From Mytilus edulis (lineage: Eukaryota; Mollusca; Bivalvia; Mytilida; Mytilidae): DNA of 64,000 bases. Positions 35,525-46,904 of this stretch are shown here, in pieces. Each line of letters starts with the position of its first letter. Positions within the stretch are counted from its first letter, which is position 1. Location of the stretch: contig NC_092349.1 of the NCBI RefSeq assembly GCF_963676685.1, forward strand, positions 34,888,293 through 34,952,292, written 5' to 3'. The notes beneath the pieces are model-generated. The model did not search any database. It had not been told where the DNA came from and saw only the letters and a list, made by a program, of their open reading frames with translations. A program made the position numbers and the translations under genes.

Positions 35525-35640
35525 GATATAGGAAGATGTGATGTGAGTGGCAATGAGACAACTCACCATCCAAGTCACAATTTATGAAAGTAAACCATAA
35601 AAGGTCAAGGTACGATCTACAACACGAAGCCTTGTTATTA
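35525..35640 (+). repeat. Repeat family R2-like fragment beside paralog 3
   Basis: GGAAGATGTGATG, TGGCAATGAGACAACTCACC, AAGTAAACCATAAAAGGTCA. It ends close to the 3' splice site of paralog 3 and explains the spurious open frame upstream of its ATG. Confidence 0.75.
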
Positions 35641-35688
35641 GTTGTTGCTTTTATTATTATCTTATTACCACTTGCATATGTTTCAGAC

Positions 35689-37395
35689 ATGGCTTCGTAT
35701 GGACGTAGGTTATGTGACATTTGCTACAATAGTAACGTTACCACAGATGCTACTGAGTGGTGTCCGGAATGTGACAAGGAGTTTTGTACAAAATGTAAAG
35801 CACATCATGATGTTGCAAATGCACCAAAGAAACATAAAACAATTTTGCTTGAAAATGTTATGAAGCTTCCAGAAAGTGTCCAAGATATCAAAGATACATG
35901 CGAAGATCACTATGAACGATATGTGTGCTTCTGTAGAGAACATGAGCGGCCATGTTGCACCAAATGCATGAAAGACGTCTTGCACAACGGATGTCTTAAT
36001 TTCATCAATGTGGAAACAGCAGTTGAGAATGTAAAGCAGTCCCCTTCGTTTTTGGATCTTCAAACAACGCTGTCAGACTTGCTGTCAAATATTTTAAATA
36101 TATATGATGACCAAACAGCAAGTTTATTAGAGTTAGCAAGACAAAAAGTGGCATGTAAAGACGAAATCAGATTATCGAGAAAAGCTATAAATATGTTTTT
36201 CGATGAGTTAGAAAAAGAGTTTAACTACAAAATGGAACAAATCTTTACCAAGAAAGAAAATGAAAAAGAAAACTTACTAATGCAACTTGACATGTGTTGG
36301 GAAAGGATAAGAGAATTGCATGAAAATATTAATCTAATTAGAGACGGTGCATCAGATTTTCAAACATTCATGGCGATTCCCGAATACGTAAAATCGGCAT
36401 ACGATGAAGAAACAACGTTACGGAGTTTATGTGAAAATGAATCCTTCAACTGGAATAGTATCACAGTCATCACAACAAATATGCAATCAGTAATAGATAA
36501 TTTACCATCTTTTGGGACATTAAGCATCAAAAGAAAGGCTGCTAATGTAAATTTGAAAGTTCGAAGGACTCGGCAATCACAATACACTGGGACCAGTATG
36601 TTCACCAAGAAAATTGAGACGATTCGGTTTGAAAAAAGATTTCGACACCAAATCCCAGCTGCAAAAAATACACATGAAATATTGGACTGTGGCATTTTAC
36701 CAAATGGTAATCTTTTGTTTTCTGATAGGAGCAACAAATGCTTGTTTAAGTTTGATACTAATAGTGAGTTTGTACAAATGGAATTACCATTTAATCCTGT
36801 GCAATTTGCTATTGTCGACGACAATAATATTGTAGCTACGTCTGGTAGCCAAATGTATCTTGTAAATTTAGAAACCGATGCTAGAATTCAGGCGTCTTAT
36901 TCTTTTGAAAGGCAATCAAGACTTGGATCAGTCATAATATACGACAGTAACTATATTATAGAAGTCTTAACAGGATTTATAATGACAGATTCTTACACCA
37001 GATTGTTAAAAGATATCCGAATTGAATTTGACGATATAACATATCGTGCCCCCGTTTGCATTGACAAAAAAATATACTTTGTGGACAACAAAACTAACAT
37101 GGTCTTATGCTATGATTTTGAAGGTAATAAGATATGGGAATTTAAAAACGAAAACCTCATGTCAGCTTACGGCCTATCGTCCAATGGTTTCAACATTCTT
37201 TTCGTATGTGGACAAAAATCAGATAATGTGTGTGCGCTGTCAGCAGATGGTAAAACATTTAAGGAAATAATCGGACCAAGTATGGAACTGAAAGGTGCTA
37301 CCGCAGTGTATTACTGTGTTAAAAGAAAAACGTTGCTTGTCGTTAACAACAATGGCAATACGTTTGTGTTTTTTAACAATGAGAGTCTTTGTTAA
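35689..37395 (+). CDS. B-box / coiled-coil / beta-propeller protein, paralog 3
   Basis: A 568-residue protein starting MASYGRRLCDIC. The reading frame stays open upstream to 35584, but that extension crosses a dispersed repeat and a pyrimidine-rich 3' splice site ending at 35686. The chosen ATG aligns with all paralogs and gives the family length. The B-box1 CDIC, CPEC and CTKC pairs and the B-box2 CEDHYERY ... CCTKC pattern are intact. The coiled coil is about residues 115-245 and the propeller about 320-565, with motifs ILDCGILPNGNLLFSDR and CALSADGKTFKEIIGP shared with paralogs 4 and 5. An upstream non-coding exon with donor at 33212 is proposed, which makes an intron of about 2.5 kb that contains a TIR transposon. 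A candidate polyadenylation signal AATAAA lies at 37539-37544. Confidence 0.88.
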   Translation: MASYGRRLCDICYNSNVTTDATEWCPECDKEFCTKCKAHHDVANAPKKHKTILLENVMKLPESVQDIKDTCEDHYERYVCFCREHERPCCTKCMKDVLHNGCLNFINVETAVENVKQSPSFLDLQTTLSDLLSNILNIYDDQTASLLELARQKVACKDEIRLSRKAINMFFDELEKEFNYKMEQIFTKKENEKENLLMQLDMCWERIRELHENINLIRDGASDFQTFMAIPEYVKSAYDEETTLRSLCENESFNWNSITVITTNMQSVIDNLPSFGTLSIKRKAANVNLKVRRTRQSQYTGTSMFTKKIETIRFEKRFRHQIPAAKNTHEILDCGILPNGNLLFSDRSNKCLFKFDTNSEFVQMELPFNPVQFAIVDDNNIVATSGSQMYLVNLETDARIQASYSFERQSRLGSVIIYDSNYIIEVLTGFIMTDSYTRLLKDIRIEFDDITYRAPVCIDKKIYFVDNKTNMVLCYDFEGNKIWEFKNENLMSAYGLSSNGFNILFVCGQKSDNVCALSADGKTFKEIIGPSMELKGATAVYYCVKRKTLLVVNNNGNTFVFFNNESLC

Positions 37396-37538
37396 ATCAA
37401 AATTTTGAAGGTGGGCTATTTTGACAGTGAAGAGTGGATTAGATTTAACATAATTTTATTAATTCAGTTGTTTCACTTTATTTCCGTATTTGGCATATAT
37501 ATTTGTTTTGGGAAGCAACTTGAACTTTGTCGCACACT

Positions 37539-37544
37539 AATAAA
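37539..37544 (+). terminator. Candidate polyadenylation signal of paralog 3
   Basis: AATAAA, 144 bases after the stop codon. No independent evidence of use. Confidence 0.4.
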
Positions 37545-37789
37545 AAAAGTGTTTTCACAGATTGAGTGTCATTATCATGGACAATGGATTTCTTTAATAA
37601 TATTTCTTTAATTTCGTGTCAATTTTGCAGTTTGAACAAAAGTTTTTTATATCTTCAAACCAGTAAATTTTTAAATGGGCAATATCTGTACTGGACTGTA
37701 CTGTTAGTAACTCTGAATAGGAATTTACTCGTTTTACTAGACTCTTTTCTGGATTATACATAACTTGACAGTCTGAATCATCTTAATAT

Positions 37790-37905
37790 ATAAAGGAAGA
37801 TGTGGTGTGAGTTCCAATGAGACAACTCTCCATCCAAATAACAATTTAAAAAAGTAAACCATGGGTCAATGTACGGCCTTCAACACGGAGAAGCATACTT
37901 CACGT
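37790..37905 (+). repeat. Repeat family R2-like fragment
   Basis: GAAGATGTGGTGTGAGTTCC, AATGAGACAACTCTCCATCC, AAAGTAAACCATGGGTCAAT and ACGGCCTTCAACACGGAG. Same subtype as the copy at 35.5 kb. Confidence 0.78.
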
Positions 37906-38214
37906 AACCCAATCTTTTCCTTGACATTCTTAAGAATCATAATCGATCTATTCTGAACCACACAAGACATGGTCTGCATGACCCATAATGAACATAGTCA
38001 TAATTTTTTCTCTTATTTCTTCTATTGAGAGTCCATTGATAGAATTTTTACCAACTGAAGATGTTTAAGAAAGGTATTTGTTTGAGTATTGTTCCAATCT
38101 TAAAGTTCTGTGGCTTGGCCTTGAATTAGAAAACAGTTGAGAACGGATAAAAAACATGTTGAGTACAGGTCGAGAATGGTTTAAGACTGTTGCAAAACAG
38201 GACCGGGATGAAAG

Positions 38215-38365
38215 ATACCAGAGGGCCAGTCAAACTCATAGATTGAAAATATGACGACGCCATAGATAAAAATAAAAAGACAAACAGAAAAATAATAGTG
38301 CAGAAGACACAGCATAGAAAACTAAAGACTAAGCAACACGAACCCCACCAAAAACTGGAGGTTGA
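38215..38365 (+). repeat. Repeat family R4, joined to the Penelope-like fragment
   Basis: TACCAGAGGGCCAGTCAAAC, GACGACGCCATAGATAAAAA, CAGCATAGAAAACTAAAG and CACGAACCCCACCAAAAACT. It supplies the start codon and about 25 residues of the ORF that runs into the GIY-YIG fragment. Confidence 0.75.
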
Positions 38366-38374
38366 TGAAAGAAC

Positions 38375-39267
38375 TCCGAAGAGTTGTCACCCGAAACACT
38401 GCTCCCGGAGCATTCCGTACAGCCAAGCCATCATGTTAAAACGGATTTGTTCATCGGAATCAAAATTAAACCATCGTTTGGGGCAACTCAGACAGCAACT
38501 TAAACCAAGAGGTTATAAGAACAAAAATATTTCAGAAGCTTTCGGTAAAGCAAAAGAAAAAGACCGAACAAACCTACTTGAATACAAAGAAAAGACGGCT
38601 CAGACAAATAAAATCCCGTTTGTTGTTAGCTTTCATCCTGACCTGAAAAATCTTTCATCCATTGTCCACAAACACTGGCGTCTTATTGAGAATGATCCTT
38701 CCTTAAAAGAGATTTTCCGATCACCTCCCGTCATGGCTTACCGCAGACCCAAAAACCTCAAAGTTATTCTAGTAACATCCAAAGTATCTAAACAGGAGAT
38801 ATCAACAATCGGAGGTTATAAACCATGCGGAAGGGGCAATTGTAAATGCTGCAAAGTTGTCAACATCGAAACCCAATTCGTCAGCACAGTCACAAACAAA
38901 AACTTCAACATATTTATAACATCAAATTGCAAAACGCAAAATTGCATTTATGTTCTAACGTGTGGAACTTGCAAATTACAATATGTTAGTGAAACAGAAA
39001 CACCATTTAACATCCGACTAAATAACCATCGGTCATTTTATACAAAAGAAAGAAACTGCCCAATTACAATAAAGACACCTTTTAAGAGCAGGACATAATT
39101 TTGAAAAGGTCACATTTCAAATCATTGAGAAAAATCAAAATTGGGATACACAAGGAAGACAAAAGAGAGAGAGACAGATTTTAGATGCACCAGTTACGAA
39201 CTCTTGAACCTGATGGACTCAATGAGAGAGACGAAAAAAGATTTAAAAGCAAATCAAAACCATAATT
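38375..39267 (+). mobile_element. Penelope-like element 3' fragment with GIY-YIG endonuclease, frameshifted
   Basis: An ORF spans 38298-39098 (266 aa), but its first 26 residues come from another dispersed repeat. The element-like part begins SCHPKHCSRSIPYSQAIMLK, then RICSSE and LKPRGY, typical of the region after the reverse transcriptase core. A GIY-YIG-like module follows from about residue 216: CIYVLTCGTCKLQYVSETET, with R and N-x-H in IRLNNH. The YVG glycine is replaced by serine. After residue 254 the frame breaks. The continuation GHNFEKVTFQIIEK is in a second frame, and LRTLEPDGLNER in a third. The reverse transcriptase itself is absent. Dead copy. Confidence 0.72.
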
Positions 39268-39274
39268 ATCTTGA

Positions 39275-39740
39275 AATTATACAAATTAATTTATAAAAAT
39301 TCATCGATTAATCGAACATCTATAAATGTGTTTAACTTTTATTCCAACTTTATGTAGTTGTAGCTACAAACATATTTTATGCAACATCAATATGTTACAC
39401 TTTTCCTCAAATCTTGTATAGATTAATCTAAAAAAATATTTTTTTGTCATGCATCCGATTTCACCTTGATAGATACACATGCCTGATGAAGCTAATTTGT
39501 TTAGCGAAATATTGCGTATTTCTTTTCAAAATCTAATAGAACTTTTTAATGTAATAATTAGTGTGTTTAAGTTATATTCTTAGACATTTGTATAATTTTG
39601 ATTCAGTAAATGTATCAGTTTATTTTCACAAACTGATCCACGCTTAAATAGATTGAATGTTGATTGTTGCTATTTTTAGACATTATAGATATATATATAT
39701 ATATATCTGAATAGAACCAATAACTTGGGTTCCTCTTAAC
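39275..39740. other. Flank of the Penelope-like fragment
   Basis: It probably includes the 3' untranslated tail of the element (GATGAAGCTAATTTGTTTAG near 39,485) and ends in a (TA)n run near 39,690. No ORF. Confidence 0.4.
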
Positions 39741-39744
39741 AAAC

Positions 39745-39860
39745 AAACCGGATGTTGAACCAGTTTATATGGTTTCGAACAGAAGAAACCGGATTGAAAC
39801 ACGGCTCGGAACCAAAAGAACCGGATGGAACCAGGGTTTGAACCAGAGTGCCCGGATATA
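39745..39860 (+). repeat. Degenerate AACCGGAT minisatellite
   Basis: AACCGGATGTTGAACC, AAACCGGATTGAAAC, AACCGGATGGAACCAGGG and GAACCAGAGTGCCCGGAT repeat at irregular 25-35 bp spacing, preceded by a TA run. Confidence 0.5.
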
Positions 39861-40539
39861 ATCTAATTGCATTATTAAACCTTATGACTTTTTAAACATT
39901 CAACCTATTTTCCAAATTATTTATTAATTTAGTAATTAAATTCATATATAATTTATAAATTTATTTATCTATCTAATCATATATTGTATTTCATGTTATT
40001 TGGGGTTTTTTTAATAATTGATTGATTGATTAATTAATTTATTAATTTATTTATTTCTGTTTCACGGAAATCATGATATCTGATAAGAAAATATTGTGTA
40101 AAATTGACTAGAAAGTAAATAAACAAATTCATATTGAAAACTAACCGTCGACGAAAACAAACACCATTCCGAAATTAGATTCTGGAACTTCAAAATTCAA
40201 AGAATAAACAAAACAAAACTTTACATTTATAATCTTAAAAATTTTGACCAAAAGTGAACTGGTGAATCAATAACAAAATTCAAACATAATCGTTCCTTTT
40301 ACTTTGAAAGAAATGGAATTCAAAACATATCCCATTTTCGTACGGCTGTTCCGGATGCTAACAAATCCGTCCTCAGTATCAACCCGGATTACCGCCTATC
40401 ATCCTTGTTGATTCATTTTGCTAAACCTACATATAAAAATATAATTATGAGAATTTATTCTTTTCCTGTTTTCGCATGAAATATTTTCTACTATTAGTCC
40501 AGCAGCTAAGTTCAATATTTTGGGACAATTGATCACTTT

Positions 40540-41165
40540 ATGGTAAAAGCATGAAACTTTGCACAGTGTTAGTTATGATGTTGATAAACATTTTTGGATA
40601 TGGAGCCATAAAAAAAAATCCACAATGGCCGCCAATTTCAAAATGGCCGCCAACAGTCTTGAAGCAGAGTCCAAAAATATAGTATAATTTAACATTTGAA
40701 AATAAAAGCACAAAACTTTGCATATTGCTAGTTATGATGATTATCAATCTTTCCTGAATATGGAACAATAAAAAAAAAATCCATAATGGCCGCCAATTTC
40801 AAAATGGCCGCCAACAGTCATGAGGCAGAGTCCAAAAATATGGTATAATTTATCATTTGAAAATAAAAGCACAACACTTTGCATATTGCTAGTTATGGTG
40901 CTTATTAATCTTTAATGAATATAGAACAATCAAAATAATTCCATAATGGCCGACAAATTCAAAATGGCCGCCAACAGTCATGAGGCAGAGTCCCCAAAAA
41001 AATGGTATAAATGATCATTTGATAATAAAAGCACAAAACTTTGCATATTGGTAGTTATGATGCTAATTAATCTTTTCTGAAAATGGAACAATCAAAAATA
41101 ATTCCTTAATGGCCGACAAATTCGAAATGGCCGTCAAAAGTCTTATTATCAGAAACTATATCGTG
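40540..41165 (+). repeat. Left-arm subrepeat array (four units of about 160 bp)
   Basis: The core AATGGCCGCCAATTTCAAAA recurs near 40625 and 40786, with diverged copies near 40946 and 41106. Each is followed by GGCAGAGTCC and AAAGCACAA-ACTTTGCATAT. The later copies change GCCGCC to GCCGACA. This is the inner part of the long inverted arm of the 40.5-kb transposon. Confidence 0.8.
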
Positions 41166-41204
41166 TATATCTAGAAAGCTATTAATAATCAACAAATATT
41201 TGTG

Positions 41205-41340
41205 CTTTGCAAAACTTTCAGGATTTCAGGTCATCAAATATTGAATTACATACTTTTTGTTTGTTTTTTTTTTAACTTTTTCAATTCAAGCGTCACTGAT
41301 ACGTCCTTTGTAGACGAAACACGCGTCTGGCATACAGACG
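41205..41340 (+). repeat. Repeat R1 nested in the 40.5-kb transposon
   Basis: TTGCAAAACTTTCAGGATTT, CGTCACTGATACGTCC and GACGAAACACGCGTCTGGCA. It sits between the left arm and the decayed ORF, so it inserted after the transposon formed or is part of it. Confidence 0.7.
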
Positions 41341-41389
41341 TTATCCACAAGGAACATATAAACTAATTTACGATCATATTTCTTACAAC

Positions 41390-43773
41390 ATGGCTACTGA
41401 AAAGACGTTCAGGGTATCAAGTGTAGAATATGACAAACCGACTAAATTAAATAATATTGATTGGGCAAATTGCATCCTATGCCAAGAAATAATAGATGAA
41501 AAACGTATATGGCCATTTGATTATAAACATCTCAATGTTGGTGCTGGTTATCAATCTTTAGCTGACAATATTAAGAAGGTTCATGAATTACGATTGATGC
41601 CTGAAGGCATTAATGTGTGCATTGAAAACTTAGATGAGGGATCTTGAACAGCACAGTCTTTCATAGACCAAAAGGCATGTTGGCACAAATCTTGCAACTT
41701 AAAACTGAACAGGACAAACTTGGATAGAGCAGAAAAACCAACCTCACATGAGAGAATAGACAATAAAGCAACCACATCTAAAAAGAAAACTAGACATAGC
41801 TTTTCCGTTCAGTTCACCAGTAACCCGTCTGTGTGCTTTTTCTGTAATGAAAATGGCCAAGAAGCCCTTCATGAGTCCTCATCGTGTGGACAAGATATAC
41901 ATGTGAGAGAATGTGCAGTAAAATTAAATGACACGTTGTTACTTGCAAAATTAGTTCTGGTGATCTAATTGCACAGGAAGCAAAGTACGACTCTAAATGT
42001 TTTGTTTCCTTATATAATCGTGAATCTCGAATTGAAATGAAAAATGATAATGTCGAATCTAAGAAGGAAAGTCAAATCCATGGTATTGCATTTTCAGAAC
42101 TAGTCTCTTATATAAATGAAACAAGGTCATGCGATGAGACCATAAGTTGTCAGATCTATGTAAACTTTATACAGAAAGAATAACATGTCTAGGTGCAGAT
42201 GTTTCATCTCGAGTTAATAGTACACGACTAAAACACAGAATTGTAATTTCCCTAACTTAGATGCTTACTAACAAGGTCTTAAAAACATTCTTGCTTTCAA
42301 AGATGAAATTGGTCCTGCATTGAAGAGAGTCTGCTTAGAAGACTTTGATAATGAGTAAAGATATTTTTGCATCAAATTCAGAATTTTAAGGAACCTTCCC
42401 AAAGGGATATCAGGAAGCTTCCAATTCTGTACCCAAGTCATTGCTTACTTTGGTCAGCATGATTCAGTTTTGACCCAACATTCAGGATCGTTCATATTCT
42501 CAGTCGACATTAACAATAGCACATCTTCTGATGTATAGTTGTACAAAGAAACTATCCAACCGTCACATGAAAGATCATGAACCTCCAGTTTGTGCTTATT
42601 TGGGAATCATGATCCATGTAAGACTAGCAAACGTGATCTAGTAGATACTTTCTTCAAACTTGGACTGTCTGTCTCCTACGACCGAGTGTTAGAAATTTCT
42701 ACTTCCATGGCCAGGCCAATGATGCTTGTCGTCGTTATGTCCAAGAAGGTATTGTTTGCCCTACCAATCCACTACAAAATGTGTTTGCTTCATCTGCTGT
42801 AGACAACATTGATCACAATTCAAGCAGTATCTCGTTAAAAGATTCATTCCATGGTACAGGTATATCTTTATTCCAACATATTTCAGAGGATGTTCAAGGC
42901 GTTGTTCAAACATGTGACCAACCTAAACCTATGTTGAAATGCCAGTCAAAGAGAGCGTCTCTTTTACCAGAGAGTTATTCAAATCTTCCACCAGCTGTAC
43001 TAAGATTCAGCGAACCAGATATCCCATTAGTTGAAGGAGAACTTTCAATTGATATGTCCTCATTCCCAACTGCATTAAAAGGGGAATTCAAATGGCTGAA
43101 CAGCTGTGGATAGGTTTTTGCACTGGAAAGAACTTCCTATATATTTCAATTCATGGATTGTGCCTTGCTCTAGGACCATTGAAATTGAAAGTCTTTCCAC
43201 TGTTCCATTCAGTTATCGGTTGTGGCACAGTCTCAACTTTTTCTGGGAAAGGTACGAAATAAGCTTGGGACACATGGTCCGTATATGAAGAGTTGTCAGA
43301 AGCATTTCTGCAGGTTATTGAAAATCCAAATGAAGTGGAAATTTTAAAAGTAATAGAACGATATGTTGTGCTTTTGTATGATCGGTCTAGTACAGCTAAT
43401 ATGGTGAATGAGTTAAGAAAACAGTTATTAACGCAGAAGACAAGAACAATTGACAGTATTCCTCAAACACGAGATTCACTTCTTCATTGAATATACGAAA
43501 CGTTCAGCTTACCAAGGTAGTGTTATTTGGGGCAATTGTTTAGTTGCAAATTCAAGTATGCCATCACCAGATTTATTTGGTTGGCAAAAACTTGATGGTA
43601 CTTGGGTACCATTCTGGTCTGTGCTTGCTGAAGCTACAATATCATGCCAAGAGCTCATCCACTGTGGATGTAAGAAAGGATGTCGAGGAGCATGTAAATT
43701 CTTAAAAGCAGCATTAAGCAACTGCTCACGGGACTGTGAAAGAGAAACTGATTGTGACTGTGCTTTCTTTTGA
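41390..43773 (+). pseudogene. Decayed ORF of an unassigned transposon-borne family with cysteine-rich C-terminus
   Basis: The + strand frames chain end to end. The N-terminus, MATEKTFRVSSVEYDKPTKL..WANCILCQE, runs through a TGA near 41645 into CWHKSCNLKLNRTNLDRAEK and CFFCNENGQEALHESSSCG, VRECAVKLNDTLLLAKL. A frameshift near 41950 leads to SSGDLIAQEAKYDSKCFVS. Further frames give GLSVSYDRVLEIST, AVDNIDHNSSSISLKDSFHG and LPESYSNLPPAVLRF. The last segment (about 43,550-43,770) has DLFGWQKLDGTWVPFW and a cysteine-rich end, CGCKKGCRGACKFLKAALSN, then CSRDC and CDC. From memory, similar proteins are common and unannotated in cnidarians and molluscs. At least five frameshifts or stops make this copy dead. 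Its place between inverted arms suggests it is the transposase or a partner protein. Confidence 0.65.
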
Positions 43774-43969
43774 TTTTCCTGCATTTTGATCATATTTTGA
43801 TTGTAATTTTAATCTGTTGTTATGTTAAATAGTTACTTGTGAGTATATTTTAATTTCTTATCTCATTTCTAAAAAAGAAATACTCTTTGCACTGATTCAA
43901 TACTGCATGTTTTTTTTTTCATTTCAGGACAATTGTGAAATTTTCTAAGGTCATAACCTGTAACTGTTA

Positions 43970-44639
43970 AAAATAAGAACTCGTCAAAGACGCCATTTTG
44001 AACTGTATCGGCCATTTTTATTTCATAGTTAATGTCACCTGTTAAATTAAATAATAATATGTTTGTATTTACGTGCTTGTATCAAAATAAATGATCCATT
44101 ATTTTTTAATAATTTTTATACCATATTTAAAAACAAACGTCAAATTTTGACTTGTTAAACGGCGCCATTTTGAATATTGCCGCCATTTTGAAAATATTAT
44201 CTTTGCACACAGGCATTAATGATACATTATAGGCCTTTGTCGATATCAAATGATCAGTTTCACGGATTTGGTAACTTTCTATCACACAATGATGGTGTAC
44301 ATATACGAATACTGTCAAACTTAGACATTTTGACGCGTAATTTTGAATTTGGACGCCATTTTGATGATTTCTGTATTATAAGGTTTAAAAAAGTAATAAT
44401 TGACATATCTTAATTGTATTTCCTGAAGTTTGTGACATCTTTTGAACTCATTAAAATTGGAAGACTTCATCAAGTGAATTATGTCATACTAATGTCGGCC
44501 ATCTTGTATTTGGCGGCCATATTGGATTTTTTTTCGTGGCTCCATATCTGAATTTTGTCTATACCCCTTAATCTTTCACAATGCTAAGTTTCATGCTTTT
44601 ACCATAAAGTGATCAATTATTCTGATATCCGCTGGACTA
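43970..44639 (-). repeat. Right-arm subrepeat array of the 40.5-kb transposon
   Basis: Inverted relative to the left arm. GCCATTTT-type words occur near 43,990, 44,165, 44,350 and 44,500, and the outer end carries the complement of the left terminal sequence through ACCATAAAGTGATCAATTAT. Confidence 0.75.
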
Positions 44640-45149
44640 TATGCTTCAAAGGGGAAACAAAATAACAAAAGATCAATTAAATAATCAATCAAATATATAA
44701 TATCACAATTTACATACAAGTTTTAAAAATTATGTAATCTCAGATATCATTGCGAATTAATAGAATAAACAAAAATGTTCACAGTAAAAGTAATAATTTA
44801 CAAAGACACATAAAAGAACACTATAACACGTTATTAATATGATAAGCAACGCCAGTACCTAGAATCTTTCAATACCATCGTGTATTACATTGTGTTTGTA
44901 AAGTAGATACGGAATACTGAATCAGTGTCTGAGCAGAAGGTTGATGAACATAGGGATGAATGTCTCGTCCTTTTTCTTAAAAAAAGTTCATCGGAATGGA
45001 CCGAGACCATTTTGATAAATATTACGTATCAACTTCACAAATAATACATGACGGTCTTGAATTAAAGATCCTGGTTACTGACGTTATGTATCATCTTAGT
45101 AACGTGTTGTAGTATCCTTTATTTGTCTTTAAATATTTCTTTTACAGTT
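44640..45149. other. No feature recognised
   Basis: AT-rich flank of the 40.5-kb transposon; no ORF or repeat family identified. Confidence 0.4.
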
Positions 45150-45238
45150 TAATCTTTTTTCGTTACTGATGAGTCTTATGTAGACGAAACGTGCGTCTGG
45201 CGTACTAAATTATAATCCTGGTACTTTTGATAACTATT
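45150..45238 (+). repeat. Repeat R1
   Basis: TTACTGATGAGTCTTATGTA, GACGAAACGTGCGTCTGGCG and AAATTATAATCCTGGTACTT. Confidence 0.8.
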
Positions 45239-45269
45239 TGGTGATAACCATTTGACGTGGATCGGTGCT

Positions 45270-45730
45270 TACACATTCTGTCATTGTATTATTCTTCTAT
45301 GGTAATTTTTTGTATTTTGTCTTTTATTTTTGTTTTTGTGCTTTGTCTACAGACCTTTTGCGTTTCTTTGTTACATATTTGTTGTTTTTTTTTTGCTTTT
45401 TTTTCCGTTTATGATTAATATTATAACGCTATATTGACTGTTGTATCCCAATTTTGACATTTGTACCTGTTAAGTCTGTTTGTTTTGTTCACCCTTCGTT
45501 GTCAATATTATGAAAATGTATACGACCGTTATACCAGTGAGAGGTTTCGCTAGCTATAAAACAAGATTTCATCACCATTTTCTACATAAGAAAATGCCTG
45601 CACAAAATCTTATATATGACAGTCATTATCCATTCGTTTGATGACTTTGAGCTTTTGATTTTGACATTTCATTGGAACTTTTCCACGGAGTTCCGATTTT
45701 ATTGATTTTACTTTTTACCAAACAGTATGC
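45270..45730 (-). repeat. Repeat family R3, inverted, with extended tail
   Basis: The R3 complement runs from about 45,530. The stretch 45,270-45,500 (TTTTGTGCTTTGTCTACAGA, TTTGTTACATATTTGTTG, GACTGTTGTATCCCAATTTT) recurs at about 1,180-1,420, showing that the family has a longer tail. Confidence 0.7.
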
Positions 45731-46269
45731 AGCAAAGGCTATGCTATTGTTGAAAGTCGTTTGTCCACCTTTAGTTGCTAATGTTTTCGTCATTATGGTT
45801 TTTGATGGACAATTGTCTTATTTGAATTAATACCGTTTTTTCTTGTCTTTACGTATGTGCTTGTTTGAATACGTACTTTTTAATGTGTTAAAGCTTTATC
45901 AAATCCTCTAATTTTACCATATAAATGTTAAACTTCGAAACTCGAAACATTTATGTAAAATTTACAAACCTATTGATTATATATGAGATAAAAATAAAAT
46001 ATCTTTATGATATATTTAACCATTGCATGTTATTTGGAGTTTAAACATTTGTAATTTCCATACAGTTGGCCTTTAAACTTACGGGATTCGTAAATATGCA
46101 TTTTATAAATTTTAGTAGATAGTGACACTCCATTAATTTCTGTAATGAAACATTAAGACAGATTAGAAGGATAAGTACATAAACGTTTTCGCGCATCAAA
46201 TATACAAGGGGGATATACAAACCGTCTTTTGTCACCATTGCCTATGAAGTAATTGCAACCTTGTTTTTA

Positions 46270-46565
46270 GTAGAAAAAAGTTAAATCACAAAAAATACTG
46301 AACACAGAGGAAAATCAAATCAGAAAGTCCCTAATCACATGGCAAAATCAAATGACAAAACTCATCAAAAACGAATGGACAACAACTGTCATATTCCTGA
46401 CTTGGTACAGACATGGTGGATTAAACCTGGCGCTAAACCTCTCACTTTGTACGACAGTCTCATCAAGTTATATTTACAATGATGCGTGAACTAAACAGAC
46501 ATAATAAATAAAATAGTCAAAATATTGGTACAGCAGTCATCATCGTGTTACAATTTTAAAAGAAA
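46270..46565 (+). repeat. Repeat family R3
   Basis: AGTCCCTAATCACATGGCAA, ATTCCTGACTTGGTACAGAC, then a shortened middle, and CAGCAGTCATCATCGTGTTA as at 3.5 kb. It lies just before the upstream block of paralog 4. Confidence 0.8.
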
Positions 46566-46904
46566 CAATTTCGCGTGTCTGACGTCAGAAAATGAACAAA
46601 ACAGATTTAATTGATTCCATTACATAAGCATAAATATGCTTGTAATAACTGCAAATCGTATTTAAGATGTTAAGCGCTTTTCTTTTAAATTTTGTACCTG
46701 AGATAATAACTAGCTCAATCTTAAATCTTCTATTATGTGTTTTATGGATTATTTTGTTTTTCGATGTTATTTCTTTATTTTCGATTGATATGTCAGTGTC
46801 TTTTCGACTTGTTGAAGTGTTGAATGTCTCCCATTTTTTTTATACCATAACTCATGCTATCTTTATTAGATAGGTCCCTTAATCTTGTGCGATTGAAATT
46901 AATT

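Larger units (their letters stand above)
40495..44639 (+). mobile_element. 4.1-kb DNA transposon with long subrepeat-built inverted arms
   Basis: The left terminus TAGTCCAGC and right terminus GCTGGACTA are inverse. TAT lies on both outer sides (40492-40494, 44640-44642), compatible with a 3-bp target duplication (a 2-bp TA duplication is also possible). Inside both ends, the word AATTGATCACTTTATGGTAA and AAAGCATGAAACTT appear inverted. Each arm is about 0.67 kb and contains four units of about 160 bp marked by ATGGCCGCCAATTTCAAAAT in the left arm and its complement in the right. Between the arms is one decayed coding region on the + strand. A dispersed repeat (about 41,205-41,340) is nested just inside the left arm. 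Confidence 0.75.

Noticed and set aside
35584-35688. N-terminal extension of paralog 3 with a hydrophobic stretch like a signal anchor
   Set aside because: It lies across an R2 repeat and a 3' splice site, and no paralog has it. The hydrophobic residues come from the pyrimidine tract.
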